The translations under genes and the position numbers were made by a program. DNA of 64,000 nt from Clostridium estertheticum (GTDB lineage: Bacteria > Bacillota > Clostridia > Clostridiales > Clostridiaceae): assembly GCF_026650985.1 (NCBI RefSeq), contig NZ_CP086239.1:3596001-3660000 (forward strand), in the 5' to 3' direction. The notes below the pieces were generated by a model that was given only the letters and a program-made list of their open reading frames with translations, was not told where the DNA came from and made no database searches. This document shows positions 54,144 to 62,930 of the stretch, one piece after another (the stretch's first letter is position 1; each line of letters opens with the position of its first letter).

Positions 54144-55841
54144 TTATTTATCGTATTTGCCTAGCAGCTCAATTTTTTCCATTTTACTTATTAAACTATT
54201 AATTTTTTTGCTAAGATATTTAATATCATAATCATTAATTCTATGATTACTATAATTATCAGTAAATGATTTTATACACCTTAACAAATCATCTGCTATT
54301 GACGAATTATAATTAGGTTTCATTAAATATTTATTAAATTCATTACTATTTAAATATTCTATTATATCATCATTTGTTGTTAAATTTTGTTGTATTCCAA
54401 GTTTACTTTTTATATATCCCATATCACTATATGCCGACTTTTTATTGAGACAAAATATTAATGCTTCTTTTAATTTATTTAACTCCTCATTTCCTACTTC
54501 TGCTTTATTACACATATAAAACATTTGAGCTCGAGAAAAAATATCTTCTTCATAATATTCTCTATCTTCTTCTATTTGAATTATATCTTCTAAATAATTA
54601 TTTTTTTTACAAAACAATGGAATAAATTCTTTTTTAAACCATTTGCATGTTATGTTAATACTCCATGTTTTTCTTACATCTATTTTATTACATTTAGAAT
54701 TACGTACCATATCCTGCACTTTTACATACAAATATACATCGTCAGAGTGGAAATCACTTTTATTAATAGCATGTAATGTTACGTGTTCGCATGCATCATA
54801 ACTATCATTGTATGATATAACTGGCGAGAAAACGTGTATATAATAATCATTGCGTTGAAAAATATTCCAATTACTTTTACCATTATCCCAATCAAAGGAA
54901 TTAGCGAACTTCAACATTTGAATCCATATGTTTTTATTTACCGTAGCTAATTTAAAATCGTAATTGTTATCCATTGGAAATCTTGAATAAATCTCATACT
55001 TAACCTCAAAATTTGAAACAGCCTCTAAATACCCATCCATTGCATTTTCAATTTTCATAATAAATTTTTTATATGAATCATAATTTTTAAACTCTATTCT
55101 AAAATAATTACACTGAAAAACGAATGAATTCTTTTCAGCGAAATAGTTCATAATATTTTCTGAAACTATTTTTTTAAATATATTAATTATTTGATAATGT
55201 TCCAAATTAACATAACTTTTATCTAACAAAAGTATTCCAGATATTCTTACCGGTTCACCTGTACAAATAAACTCAATGTCTACTATTTTATCTAAAGGTT
55301 TGTTTTTTAAATTTAAGTTATGTGGAGTTTGTAAATTTTCATTGTTTTTTTTGTTCTCATATGTACAATGAATATCTTTTTCACTAATAAAATTTTTGAT
55401 TTTTCTCTCTAAAGTTTGAATTATATTTGAATCTACTTCCTCTTTAATATATGATAATTGCCTTAAATATTTGGGTACATTTTCTCCATCTAACAAAACT
55501 GTGATAATTGATTTTTCCCAATTATGCTTTCTCTCCAGTATATATCCTGTTTCTATTTCAACTCCACTTTTTTGATCTTTTTTATTTCCATAACCATCAT
55601 CTTTCTTATTTGCTTTTATTACATATGATGGTGTCACAAACACAATAACCATATCGGCATCTATGATGTTATCTGCTATGAACCGATTTACATCTTGTGT
55701 TTCTTTGTTAAATATTTCTTGATCTAATATAATATTATACTCACATTTTAGTGTATCTCTTAAACATTTTACTATATATTCTACCTTTTCTATGTTTCCT
55801 TTGTCATCCCAACTATAGCTAATATATATATTTTTTTTCAT
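54144..55841 (-). CDS. SEFIR/TIR-domain protein with unknown C-terminal region
   Basis: 565 residues. Residues 1-155 are a SEFIR/TIR fold: NIYISYSWDDKGN, ADMVIVFVTPSYVIKA, and GVEIETGYI with Glu95/Glu97 at the catalytic position, then KSIITVLLDGENVPKYL. Residues 200-565 match nothing I recognise; they are Lys/Asn/Tyr-rich, hydrophilic and without membrane helices, and are probably a sensor. Standalone gene with AAAGGAATTTAATTACA before its ATG, between two ssrA 3'-end copies beside other TIR genes. A one-gene NAD-consuming defence protein is a plausible inference. Confidence 0.75.
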   Translation of the reverse strand: MKKNIYISYSWDDKGNIEKVEYIVKCLRDTLKCEYNIILDQEIFNKETQDVNRFIADNIIDADMVIVFVTPSYVIKANKKDDGYGNKKDQKSGVEIETGYILERKHNWEKSIITVLLDGENVPKYLRQLSYIKEEVDSNIIQTLERKIKNFISEKDIHCTYENKKNNENLQTPHNLNLKNKPLDKIVDIEFICTGEPVRISGILLLDKSYVNLEHYQIINIFKKIVSENIMNYFAEKNSFVFQCNYFRIEFKNYDSYKKFIMKIENAMDGYLEAVSNFEVKYEIYSRFPMDNNYDFKLATVNKNIWIQMLKFANSFDWDNGKSNWNIFQRNDYYIHVFSPVISYNDSYDACEHVTLHAINKSDFHSDDVYLYVKVQDMVRNSKCNKIDVRKTWSINITCKWFKKEFIPLFCKKNNYLEDIIQIEEDREYYEEDIFSRAQMFYMCNKAEVGNEELNKLKEALIFCLNKKSAYSDMGYIKSKLGIQQNLTTNDDIIEYLNSNEFNKYLMKPNYNSSIADDLLRCIKSFTDNYSNHRINDYDIKYLSKKINSLISKMEKIELLGKYDK

Positions 55842-56122
55842 TGTAATTAAATTCCTTTATCCTAAATATTAATGTTATTTATAAACTAAAATTACTTTGT
55901 TTTTCTTTAATAATACTACTTTAGCTGAATCTCTCCCTTATCTTCATACATTATATCTCTTTAGGTTATTAGCGTCCAAATTGTGTTGCCCTATAAAAAT
56001 TGGCATAATATATTTTTATCAGTTTATTATTCAAGGTAATAATCTATATTTCAATTTAGGATTGTCACCTCCGCTAAAAAAATAACCTAATACAGATTCT
56101 ACTCCAGCTTAGACTTATAGCA

Positions 56123-56154
56123 CTTCACTGCATTATTTAGATTATGCAGTGAAG
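56123..56154. terminator. Inverted repeat
   Basis: CTTCACTGCAT-10 nt-ATGCAGTGAAG, followed on the plus strand by TTTC. Lies in the 55.85-56.4 kb gap, which otherwise shows no strong gene. Confidence 0.4.
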
Positions 56155-56250
56155 TTTCAAAAGTTTTTGCAATAAAATCTGTTTTACATAGATATTTCTA
56201 TCTTAATGAAAGGGCTCATTTTTACTACAGTAATTGGATAATCTATATTA

Positions 56251-56382
56251 TCACCTTAGTTTTGTGGGATAGTTTGTTTTATAAAAATATGTTAAAACTT
56301 CATGTACTCCTAACGGTTCGTATATATCAAATAAACTATTCATCTTTATTTTATCTAAGTCTGTACTACCTTTTATCTCCAT
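56251..56382 (-). CDS. Possible 43-residue open frame
   Basis: ATG 56382, MEIKGSTDLDKIKMNSLF ... TYFYKTNYPTKLR. No recognised family and only a weak AAGAAG upstream. It follows the TIR gene in the same direction; could be a small protein or a gene scrap. Confidence 0.25.
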   Translation of the reverse strand: MEIKGSTDLDKIKMNSLFDIYEPLGVHEVLTYFYKTNYPTKLR

Positions 56383-56417
56383 CTTCTTTTATTTACGCTT
56401 AAAGTCCATTTTATTTT

Positions 56418-57314
56418 CTATACTCCTAACGAAGCATTAATTTCCTTCTTTAACTCATAAAAAACCTCTTCAACACGACTACTAAATTCCAAATAAACAA
56501 CGCCTTGTATATCTGAAGGATTTTCTAGATTACCCTTCTTAATAACAGCAAATTTTCTTCTATCCCATTTAGCCCAAAAGTATCCCAATTCAAGAATTAC
56601 ATTCTGCCTTGCCCTATAGATTATTTCACTACTGCCCTCGTATTTAAGCTCATCATCAGGAGTCATTAATATTACTGCATAGGTACATTCATTAGCATAT
56701 TGCTCAAACTTTTCAGGAATAGTTAGTCCACCACTTACCATATCCATCAATATCACTGCTTCCATTTTTAAATCATCTTTTATAAATTCTTTAACTCTTC
56801 TTGCAGTGGCCTCATCACGCCCATGTACTATAAACACTTTTTCTTTCTTATCCACCCCAATTACCTCCTCATCTATTATTTTCCGGTCTTTAATCTTGTC
56901 TACTATATCGATAACTTTTTCCCTATGTCTTATCCCATTATTTTTCAAAATTTCTAAAGGAGATAAAATTCTTTCTTCTTTATCTTCTTTAATTATATTA
57001 GAATTAACTCTGTAGGAAAAGTTAGACATTCCTATTATATTCATCCAATTAAATTCTTCCCCGCAATCACTACATTCAAATGTTGCATCATCTAATTCCG
57101 TATCAATTATACATTCACATTTACATATCGGGCATCTAGTAATTACTTTTAAGTATATATAACCCTCTTTACATAGACATTGAAAAAAATCCTGAGCTTT
57201 TATTAACGATATACCCGTATAATTTGCAAACCTTGTATACTCTAAATTATTCAGATGCGATTGAGGCATCAGCTTTATCCATTCTAGAAACTTTTGAAAT
57301 AGGTGCTTGTTCAT
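56418..57314 (-). CDS. Winged-helix / zinc-ribbon / TIR (CAP12-type) protein
   Basis: About 298 residues from ATG 57314; a GTG at 57356 would give 312 (numbers below use that). Residues 15-70 look like a winged helix, 75-98 a zinc ribbon (CPIC...CSDC), and 172-312 a PF10137-type TIR/CAP12 domain: KVFIVHGRDEATARRVKEFI, MTPDDELKYEG, and RQNVILELGYFWAK with Glu256 as probable catalytic residue. CAP12-type TIR domains degrade NAD+ in anti-phage systems. It overlaps the 3' end of the upstream gene, so the two are made together. Start codon uncertain. Confidence 0.8.
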   Translation of the reverse strand: MNKHLFQKFLEWIKLMPQSHLNNLEYTRFANYTGISLIKAQDFFQCLCKEGYIYLKVITRCPICKCECIIDTELDDATFECSDCGEEFNWMNIIGMSNFSYRVNSNIIKEDKEERILSPLEILKNNGIRHREKVIDIVDKIKDRKIIDEEVIGVDKKEKVFIVHGRDEATARRVKEFIKDDLKMEAVILMDMVSGGLTIPEKFEQYANECTYAVILMTPDDELKYEGSSEIIYRARQNVILELGYFWAKWDRRKFAVIKKGNLENPSDIQGVVYLEFSSRVEEVFYELKKEINASLGV

Positions 57315-58515
57315 ATTTTGTATATTTACCATATCCATAATCAAAATCACTCTCACTTAAATTGCTAAAAAAATGGATGTTCAAAAACTCTGCACTATTA
57401 GTATCATAGCCTATTCTTAACTCTCCTTCATCACTCAACCACAGTACTTGAAGTATAGAAATTTTTTTCGAATTATCAATAGGGCTTCTTAGAGCCATAT
57501 ATGTTTCAGAATCAAATATAGGATCCCTACAATTTTCACCTCTTAATCTCGCACTAACATTTGTGCCATCGTTAAATCTTAAATATGTAACAAATCCGTC
57601 CACCCCTTCAACCTCTTCGCCTGATTTTCGAGTATAAATTATATCTGATATTAATAGATGCTCAACTAGTTTTACCAAGCTACTCTTTATGTCAAAGATA
57701 TTATTTTGTGTTTTTTTTATGTCTATGTCTAATATCTTCAAAGTTTTTGTCAACTCTTTTGTTGCACTGTCTAATATAGTATCTACCTGAACAGGTTTTA
57801 TAGACACCATTTTTCTATATATTTGCGAATATAACTCTTCACACATTGTGTATAAAACTACCTTGTGATCATAATTAAAAGCATCTATGTTAATATTAAA
57901 TAAAGCAAATACTTTTTCTTTATATCTTCTAAATAAAGACTCTGGTTTATGTCTATCATGTATTACTCTCGCCTTTGGAGAAACTTTTATAACAACAGAT
58001 TTATTGTCTAAATCTACTTCTACAGCTACATAACTGTGCTCATTTTGCTTCTTATCATCTTTATTCAATACTTCAACTTTATACCCAAATAGTAATTTTA
58101 TTTTAGACACAGTTACATTATTAAAATTAGGTACTATTTTAAAAGCAACTAATTCTGCCTTTTCATCATCATTAGAAAAGTATGTTGTTGCTATCTTATT
58201 ATAATATGTCTCATCCACATTATAATTGCTTTTCATTATTTCAATTAATTGAACTATATTTTTTATTTTTTTATTAAATGAATGTATTTTAAAAATAAAT
58301 GTTTCCCTCTGCTTACCATAAGAGAATTCCTCAAATAGATAATCATTAAAAGTTTGAAAAGATATTCTCCCTGAATTTATTAATTCAGCAATATAGTTTT
58401 CATAGCTTTCTCCAGACTCCATAAAACCCTTACTAGATTTATTTTTAGAAAGAAATTTATTTAAAGAAGTATTATTTATATTATTAGTAATTGATGTCGT
58501 TAAAATATATGACAT
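57247..58515 (-). CDS. Unknown 422-425 residue protein paired with the TIR gene
   Basis: ATG 58515 (or 58524; both near AGGGGGG). I recognise no family. Visible: Ser/Asn-rich N-terminus, a mixed alpha/beta region (VAFKIVPNFNNVTVSKIKLLFGY), KVVLYTMCEELYSQIYRKMV, a helix pair around 250-300 that may be a coiled coil (ELTKTLKILDIDIKKTQNNIF), and a C-terminal beta-rich part with GFVTYLRFNDGTNVSARLRG. No signal or membrane segment. The last 20 or so codons overlap the TIR gene in another frame. By position it is the probable sensor or adaptor for the TIR effector. Confidence 0.7.
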   Translation of the reverse strand: MSYILTTSITNNINNTSLNKFLSKNKSSKGFMESGESYENYIAELINSGRISFQTFNDYLFEEFSYGKQRETFIFKIHSFNKKIKNIVQLIEIMKSNYNVDETYYNKIATTYFSNDDEKAELVAFKIVPNFNNVTVSKIKLLFGYKVEVLNKDDKKQNEHSYVAVEVDLDNKSVVIKVSPKARVIHDRHKPESLFRRYKEKVFALFNINIDAFNYDHKVVLYTMCEELYSQIYRKMVSIKPVQVDTILDSATKELTKTLKILDIDIKKTQNNIFDIKSSLVKLVEHLLISDIIYTRKSGEEVEGVDGFVTYLRFNDGTNVSARLRGENCRDPIFDSETYMALRSPIDNSKKISILQVLWLSDEGELRIGYDTNSAEFLNIHFFSNLSESDFDYGYGKYTKYEQAPISKVSRMDKADASIASE

Positions 58516-58739
58516 TATTGCCATTACCCCCCTATTAATCTAAAATATTCATATATTTATTATATCATATAAAATTATGTATAGTAATATTCCGTATTAA
58601 AGTAAAATGTATTAATACTTCATTGCAAAAATAAAGTAAAAAGATTAATCCTAATTATGTGAAGATTTCTTCTCATTATTATCAACAAAATATTTTTGTG
58701 ACTATACGTAGAAATGATTCTCTATACTTTAAGTTTTTA

Positions 58740-58880
58740 ATTTTTACCTTACCTATGATTAATTAGATCAAAGTTCTTATCTTTTGGAGCAGTGTTCCAT
58801 ATCAGCTTATGAAAGTTACTTCCTGTCTTATTTACCCTATCGTTTCTGATACTATTCACACTTCATTGCTCTGATTAAGA
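58740..58880 (-). other. Gap between the defence pair and ssrA, possible gene scrap
   Basis: 58525-58900 has no intact gene. One minus frame reads SIRNDRVNKTGSNFHKLIWN then TAPKDKNFDLINHR and stop, which looks like a protein C-terminus, but no family is recognised and a stop lies just upstream. Confidence 0.25.
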
Positions 58881-58898
58881 TAAATCAAAACAAAAAAG

Positions 58899-58934
58899 AA
58901 AACCCCCGACTAATTTATTAATTAGTCGGGGGTT
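58899..58934 (-). terminator. ssrA terminator
   Basis: CCCCCGACTAAT-TTATTA-ATTAGTCGGGGG followed on the minus strand by TTTTCTTTTTTG. Reference for relics A, B and D. Confidence 0.95.
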
Positions 58935-58938
58935 TTAC

Positions 58939-59291
58939 TGGTGGAGGCGAGGGGTGTCGAACCCCTGTCCGAAGGCAGCAACACCTAGGCATCTACGAGC
59001 GTAGTCAATAATTTAACATTCCCTCTACTTAACCCCTACTGACCAGGTTTAAGTTTTAGTAGCTTCATATTTTCCGTTTCCAGGTCAAAGCTTTCCCAGA
59101 CTCGGTTCACCGCTGTCGTCGCCCTATCCTAAGTCGCGGTCATCTAAGGTAAGACGTAGCAGTCTAAGCTGCTAGTTGTAAATTATCGTTTGCGTTTAAA
59201 TTGTTCCAATAGTTTTTTAATGCGGGTCCATAGGTTCCCTCAGCTCGCTTCCTCGACACAACGTACCCCCGTCGAAACCAAGTACGCCCCC
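58939..59291 (-). ncRNA. ssrA: tmRNA (one-piece)
   Basis: 5' end GGGGGCGTACTTGGTTTCGA at 59291, 3' end ...TTCGACACCCCTCGCCTCCACCA (last 20 bases to 58939), with CCA encoded. Acceptor GGGGGCG pairs with CGCCTCC. T-loop GGTTCGA present. The tag reading frame (59193-59164) gives ANDNLQLAA then stop. With SmpB it rescues stalled ribosomes. Order rnr-smpB-ssrA is conserved in clostridia. Its 3' end is a classic integration site. Confidence 0.97.
59164..59193 (-). other. tmRNA proteolysis-tag coding segment
   Basis: GCA AAC GAT AAT TTA CAA CTA GCA GCT TAG: ANDNLQLAA. The LAA end directs ClpXP-type proteolysis. Resume codon taken as GCA by analogy with other clostridial tags. Confidence 0.85.
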
Positions 59292-59516
59292 AAAGATGTG
59301 AAAAGATTAAATTTAAATCTTTTACACTGTAATAATATAAAATCATTATTACATATATAACGCAAATCTATATTTTCTAAATTTTTGTAAATCATATATC
59401 AATTAGATAGTAACTTTAAGTTCTTTACTATGTTACTGACTATAGTCCTAATAATACACCATATTATATTCTTTATCAAGTGCTAATATTATGGAATCTA
59501 AGTACATTATTAGAAT

Positions 59517-59984
59517 TTATCTCATTCTCTCTTTTATCTGTCTATCCATATCTCTCTTAGCATCTTTTTCTAGCATTGCATCTCTCTTATCATAATCCTT
59601 CTTACCACGAACAACCCCAAGATTAACTTTTACCTTAGTATCTTTAAGATAAAGAGCTAACGGAACTAGTGTATAACCTTTTTGAGCGGTGAATAACCCT
59701 AGTTTAATTATTTGTTCTTTATGAAGCAATAACCTTCTGGGTCTTAATGGATCAACATTAAACTGATTTCCATTCTCATAATGGCCTATATGCATGTTTT
59801 TAACGAATATCTCTCCATTTATAACATCTGCAAAACTATCTTTTAAGTTTGCTTTACCAGCCCTGATGGATTTCACTTCTGTACCAACAAGCTCTATACC
59901 AGCTTCCATTGCTTCCTCTACAAAATAATCATGTCTCGCCTTTTTATTTTGTGCGAGCGTTTTGTTTTCTGTTTTCTTTATCAT
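59517..59984 (-). CDS. smpB: SmpB, tmRNA-binding protein
   Basis: 155 residues, normal length. [31 protein letters not shown] and the basic tail [12 protein letters not shown] are characteristic; the C-terminal tail mimics the mRNA in the decoding centre. Lies 225 bp upstream of ssrA in the same direction; 59292-59516 carries the ssrA promoter region with no gene. Confidence 0.97.
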   Translation of the reverse strand: MIKKTENKTLAQNKKARHDYFVEEAMEAGIELVGTEVKSIRAGKANLKDSFADVINGEIFVKNMHIGHYENGNQFNVDPLRPRRLLLHKEQIIKLGLFTAQKGYTLVPLALYLKDTKVKVNLGVVRGKKDYDKRDAMLEKDAKRDMDRQIKERMR

Positions 59985-60118
59985 AACTTCACCTACTTTA
60001 TTCTTATTAATATAGTGTAAGAATTTTTTGTGTTATTCTTTTTATTAAGTATCATTATACTATATATGGTGCCTTATTTCAAGAATATGCAGAGCGTTTT
60101 AACAAAATAATCCATATA

Positions 60119-60156
60119 CAATCTATAAGAGAGAAAATTTTCTCTCTTATAGATTG
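60119..60156 (-). terminator. Perfect 38-bp palindrome between rnr and smpB
   Basis: Arms CAATCTATAAGAGAGAAAA / TTTTCTCTCTTATAGATTG meet without a loop. In RNA it folds to a 17-18 bp stem. No long T-run follows on the minus strand, so it may be an RNase/processing site or a weak terminator. Confidence 0.6.
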
Positions 60157-60182
60157 TTCTTATATTGGTATTATTCTACAAT

Positions 60183-62384
60183 CTACTCTTCTTTCTTTGT
60201 TGAATCATCCTTTATAAGTTCATTTAATTGACTAACTGAATAATCATCTGAGCCTTCTTCATGCTCATCCTCATCTTTAATTATATCAAAATAAACCTCA
60301 TGAGAAGTTAGATCAACTTTACTAACTATGATTCTTACCTCTTCTCCTAATTTGTACATCTTCTTAGTTCTCTCTCCAATAAGGGTTAAATGCCTTTCAT
60401 CAAAGACATAATAATCATCATCTAATGTAGTCATATGAACTAAACCTTCTACAGTATTAGGGAGTTCAACAAATAATCCAAAATTGGTTACTGATGAAAT
60501 AATACCATCAAATTCTTGACCAACTCTCTCATTCATGTATTCTGCTTTCTTTAAGTCATCAACGTCTCTTTCAGCTTCCATGGCTACTCTTTCCATATCT
60601 GATGATTGTTTAGCCGCAATTTCGACTTCTTTTTTTAATCTTTCTATTCTTGCATCACTTAATCCGCCATTTAGAACCTCTTTAATTATCCTATGGATCA
60701 TTAAATCTGGATATCTTCTAATTGGTGATGTAAAGTGACAATAATACTTAGCAGCCAAACCAAAATGCCCACTACATTCTGATGAATATTTTGCTTTCAT
60801 CATAGAACGGAGAAGAAGTGTGCTTACTACCATTTCTTCTTTCTGACCTTTGACTTTTCCTAATATATCTTGAAGCATTCTAGGATGAACTTCCTTACCC
60901 CATTTTACAGCGTATCCTAAATTATGTGCAAATTCACTAAAACGCATTAGCTTTTCTTCATCTGGATCCTCATGAATTCTATATACAAATGGTACGTTTA
61001 GCCAGAAAAAATGTTCAGCTATAGTTTCATTAGCCGCTAACATAAATTCTTCTATTACTCTATTTGCAATGCCTCTTTCATAAGGTACGATATCTATAGG
61101 TTTTCCGTTTTCATTTAATATTATTTTACACTCAGTAAAATCAAAATCTATAGCTCCCCTATTCATTCTGTTTTTGTTAAGAATGGCACATAACTCTTCC
61201 ATATGTTTAAAATCTTCATATAAATAGTCATACCTTTTAATTACTTCTTCGTCTTTATCAGTAAGTATTTTCGTAACGTCAGTATAAGTCATTCTCTCAT
61301 TAGTTTTTATAATACTTTCCACTATTTCATGATCTACATGTTTTCCGTTTTTATCTATCTCCATAAAACAAGTAAGTGCTAACCTATCCACTTTAGGATT
61401 TAAACTACAAACTCCATTTGATAATTTTTTAGGAAGCATTGGTATAACTCTATCAATTAAGTATACTGAAGTTGCTCTTTTCAAAGCTTCTTTGTCTAAA
61501 GGATTTTTGTCCTTAACATAGTTAGAAACATCCGCTATGTGAACTCCTAAACGATAGTTACCATTATCCAAAAGCTCAATAGATACAGCGTCATCTAAGT
61601 CTTTAGCATCCTCACCATCTATAGTTACCATACGTAGGTCCCTTAAATCTTTTCTTCTTGTATATTCTTCTTTTGGAATTTCATCAGATATGTTTTCTGT
61701 ATAAGTTTCAACAGCTTCTGGAAATTCCTCTGGTAGTTTATGTTTTTTAATTATAGATAATATATCAATACCTGCGTCACCTTTGTTACCAAGGATTTCG
61801 ATAATTTTTCCCTCAGGGTTTCTTTTTTGTTCTGGCCACTGAGTTATTTCAGCTATTACTATTTGCCCTGTTTTTGCACCAAGTCTTTCAGATTTAGGAA
61901 TAAATATATCTTGAGCGATTCTCTTATCGTCAGCTACTACAAAACCAAAATTGCTACTATCCTGATAAGTTCCTATTATCGTTTTATTAGATCTTTCTAT
62001 TACTTTTGCAATTTCGCCTTCGCATTTCTTGCCATTATTTTCCTCTTTTAGAACTTTTGCAAGAACCTTGTCGCCATTCATTGCTCCGTTTACATTGTCT
62101 GCCGGAATAAATACATCTGGTCTTTCTGTTTCTGGTATTACAAATCCAAACCCTCTTTGATGACCTTGAAATTTACCAACTACAAGACCCATCTTCTCTG
62201 GTATGCCATAATATTCAGCTTTTGATCTAACTACATCACCAGCCTTCTCCATTTCAGATAATAAAGCTGCAAAACCTTTAATATCTTTCTTTTTTATATC
62301 AAATATTCTAGATAGTTCTGCTGTATTCATAGGTTTGTATGCTTGCTCTGTCATAAGACTTATTAAAGTTTCTTTTATATCCAT
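60183..62384 (-). CDS. rnr: Ribonuclease R
   Basis: 733 residues. Cold-shock domains in residues 60-200 (GFVIPETERPDVFIPADNV, GFVVADDKRIAQDIFIPK), RNB catalytic domain (TIDGEDAKDLDDAVS near residue 255, with the Asp cluster that holds Mg2+; HFTSPIRRYPDLMIHR near 565) and a C-terminal S1 domain (GQEFDGIISSVTNFGLFVELP). 3'-5' exoribonuclease that degrades structured RNA and non-stop mRNA with tmRNA-SmpB, fitting its neighbours. Confidence 0.97.
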   Translation of the reverse strand: MDIKETLISLMTEQAYKPMNTAELSRIFDIKKKDIKGFAALLSEMEKAGDVVRSKAEYYGIPEKMGLVVGKFQGHQRGFGFVIPETERPDVFIPADNVNGAMNGDKVLAKVLKEENNGKKCEGEIAKVIERSNKTIIGTYQDSSNFGFVVADDKRIAQDIFIPKSERLGAKTGQIVIAEITQWPEQKRNPEGKIIEILGNKGDAGIDILSIIKKHKLPEEFPEAVETYTENISDEIPKEEYTRRKDLRDLRMVTIDGEDAKDLDDAVSIELLDNGNYRLGVHIADVSNYVKDKNPLDKEALKRATSVYLIDRVIPMLPKKLSNGVCSLNPKVDRLALTCFMEIDKNGKHVDHEIVESIIKTNERMTYTDVTKILTDKDEEVIKRYDYLYEDFKHMEELCAILNKNRMNRGAIDFDFTECKIILNENGKPIDIVPYERGIANRVIEEFMLAANETIAEHFFWLNVPFVYRIHEDPDEEKLMRFSEFAHNLGYAVKWGKEVHPRMLQDILGKVKGQKEEMVVSTLLLRSMMKAKYSSECSGHFGLAAKYYCHFTSPIRRYPDLMIHRIIKEVLNGGLSDARIERLKKEVEIAAKQSSDMERVAMEAERDVDDLKKAEYMNERVGQEFDGIISSVTNFGLFVELPNTVEGLVHMTTLDDDYYVFDERHLTLIGERTKKMYKLGEEVRIIVSKVDLTSHEVYFDIIKDEDEHEEGSDDYSVSQLNELIKDDSTKKEE

Positions 62385-62573
62385 TAGGTTTCCTCCTATT
62401 TAATTTCTACATGTTTTGATTTTTATACCGACTTAATTTTTATATCAACATAATTTTTATACTAATGTATTTATAAATTATCCTAAAAATTATTATTATT
62501 GCTCCAGTTTTTAGTGTTATTATTCTAATTTATTCATATACTTCTATAATTGCTCACTTTATTATAATCTAAA

Positions 62574-62752
62574 AACCACATCTAGTATATACTATGTGGT
62601 TATATACTTCCCTAATATCCAATAAAAAATGCCCCCATTAAATAGTTATATTTAATGGGGGAGTTTTGCCTGAACCTATTATATTAAAATTTCTTCACAA
62701 AAATCGACTTTTTTTTACAAAATAAAACAGCCCTTGGGGTTGGGCTGCTTTA
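62574..62752 (-). terminator. Three consecutive hairpins upstream of rnr
   Basis: Minus order: CAGCCC-loop-GGGCTG then TTTTATTTT (62747-62728); CCCCCATTAAATA-TAAC-TATTTAATGGGGG then CATTTTTT (62661-62632); AACCACAT-loop-ATGTGGTTTTT (62601-62574). The first ends the pseudouridine synthase transcript; the others could end short RNAs. 62385-62930 has no protein gene. Confidence 0.65.
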
Positions 62753-62930
62753 TAACAAATAAAAAGGGGGCTATTTATCTCTCTATTTATCTTTACCTCT
62801 TAATTATATTAAATTTCACCAATGTTTGCAAGTGTTTTCCACAAATTTCATTGTAAATGATTTGTAAAGTGATTAAATTTCATTCATAATTTGTTCACTT
62901 TTGTCATATGTTATAATATTTCCAATTAAT

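Noticed and set aside
56123-56154. Attachment site between the SEFIR and TIR genes
   Set aside because: The inverted repeat shares no sequence with the ssrA end.
22979-58934. The repeated AATTTATTAATTAG hairpins as a CRISPR array or dispersed mobile repeat
   Set aside because: Copies are kilobases apart, unequal, and extend into the ssrA acceptor sequence, so they are explained by ssrA 3'-end displacement.
59164-59346. 60-codon open frame ending in ANDNLQLAA
   Set aside because: Lies inside tmRNA; only the last nine codons (the tag) are translated, after template switching.
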